A stretch of DNA of 17,285 nucleotides from VMCP01 sp964408945 (GTDB lineage: Bacteria > Bacteroidota > Bacteroidia > NS11-12g > UBA955). Shown in pieces: positions 16,159 through 17,285 of the stretch. Position 1 is the first letter of the stretch, and the number at the start of each line of letters is the position of its first letter. The notes beneath the pieces were generated by a model. It did not search any database. It was not told where the DNA came from and saw nothing but the letters and a program-made list of their open reading frames with translations. Both the position numbers and the translations under genes were made by a program. Location: NCBI GenBank assembly GCA_964408945.1, contig CAYPBJ010000039.1, positions 1 to 17,285 of the forward strand, given 5' to 3'.

Positions 16159-16188
16159 CAAATATAGAAATAAAAACTCAAAATACAA
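16159..16188 (-). promoter_or_regulatory. promoter of the tetR-paaABCD operon
   Basis: Read on the minus strand, TTG (16186-16188) is followed by exactly 19 bases and then TATATTTG (16159-16166). This is a full match to the Bacteroidota consensus TTG-N19-TAnnTTTG. The start codon lies about 32 bases downstream with the operator between. It sits just past the rRNA terminator, which should insulate it from rRNA transcription. Confidence 0.8.
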
Positions 16189-16194
16189 GGGGGC

Positions 16195-16228
16195 AAAAAA
16201 AAAGCCTCACGGTTAGGTGAGGCTTTTT
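16195..16228 (-). terminator. rRNA operon intrinsic terminator
   Basis: A perfect 12-bp stem, AAAAAGCCTCAC with GTGAGGCTTTTT (16199-16210 and 16217-16228), has a 6-base loop. On the minus strand it is followed by nine consecutive T (16203 down to 16195). It lies 12 bases after the 5S gene. The symmetric A and T runs could let it work in both directions. Confidence 0.93.
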
Positions 16229-16240
16229 AATCAATAAGGT

Positions 16241-16347
<107 letters not shown>

Positions 16348-16410
16348 TATGATCTTTAAAAGATCTTTTAACAATGTCGGAAATAAAACATTTACTACCA
16401 AAATAAAGTG

Positions 16411-17285
<875 letters not shown>

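Noticed and set aside
16356..16371. TTAAAAGATCTTTTAA palindrome as a regulator site
   Set aside because: It lies in the 23S-5S spacer, where processing stems are expected, so a regulatory role has no support.

Overview
The window looks like chromosomal DNA of a member of the Bacteroidota, probably close to the Flavobacteriales. The evidence is: two large secreted proteins that end in type IX secretion (T9SS) sorting domains, promoters of the TTG-N19-TAnnTTTG kind, start codons without Shine-Dalgarno sequences, and an operon order of TetR regulator followed by paaABCD. No mobile element, tRNA or CRISPR array was seen.

Layout. Positions 201-6978 carry two surface or secreted proteins on the plus strand. 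The first has a FIxNxGQW-type N-terminal module, six tandem 51-residue cysteine repeats, a PKD-like domain and a type B (CHU_C) sorting domain. The second has Ig/PKD-like segments and a degenerate type A sorting tail. Next on the plus strand are a PLP-dependent threonine aldolase with a GTG start (6993-8033) and a class I isoprenoid-synthase-fold enzyme (8040-9026). These converge on pruA (9053-10675, minus), the P5C dehydrogenase of proline catabolism. Divergent from pruA, a compact PhoA-type alkaline phosphatase overlaps kdsB, a CMP-Kdo synthase, by four bases (10799-12636).

Positions 12635-12876, the whole gap between the convergent kdsB and paaD genes, consist of two inverted arrays of 7-bp repeats (12 and 15 units) around a short spacer. 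Each array runs into the stop codon of the neighbouring gene. This is the least explained structure in the window.

From 16126 down to 12876 on the minus strand is a compact operon: a TetR-family regulator followed by paaA, paaB, paaC and paaD. These encode the phenylacetyl-CoA epoxidase core and its maturation factor; the reductase PaaE is absent. A clear promoter with a palindromic operator at its start site suggests that the regulator controls itself and the operon. The right end holds the end of an rRNA operon on the minus strand: the 3' part of 23S rRNA, 5S rRNA and a strong intrinsic terminator just before the paa promoter.

Functionally the window is a patchwork: cell-surface proteins, amino-acid catabolism (threonine, proline), an unassigned isoprenoid step, phosphate scavenging, LPS Kdo activation, aerobic phenylacetate degradation and ribosomal RNA.
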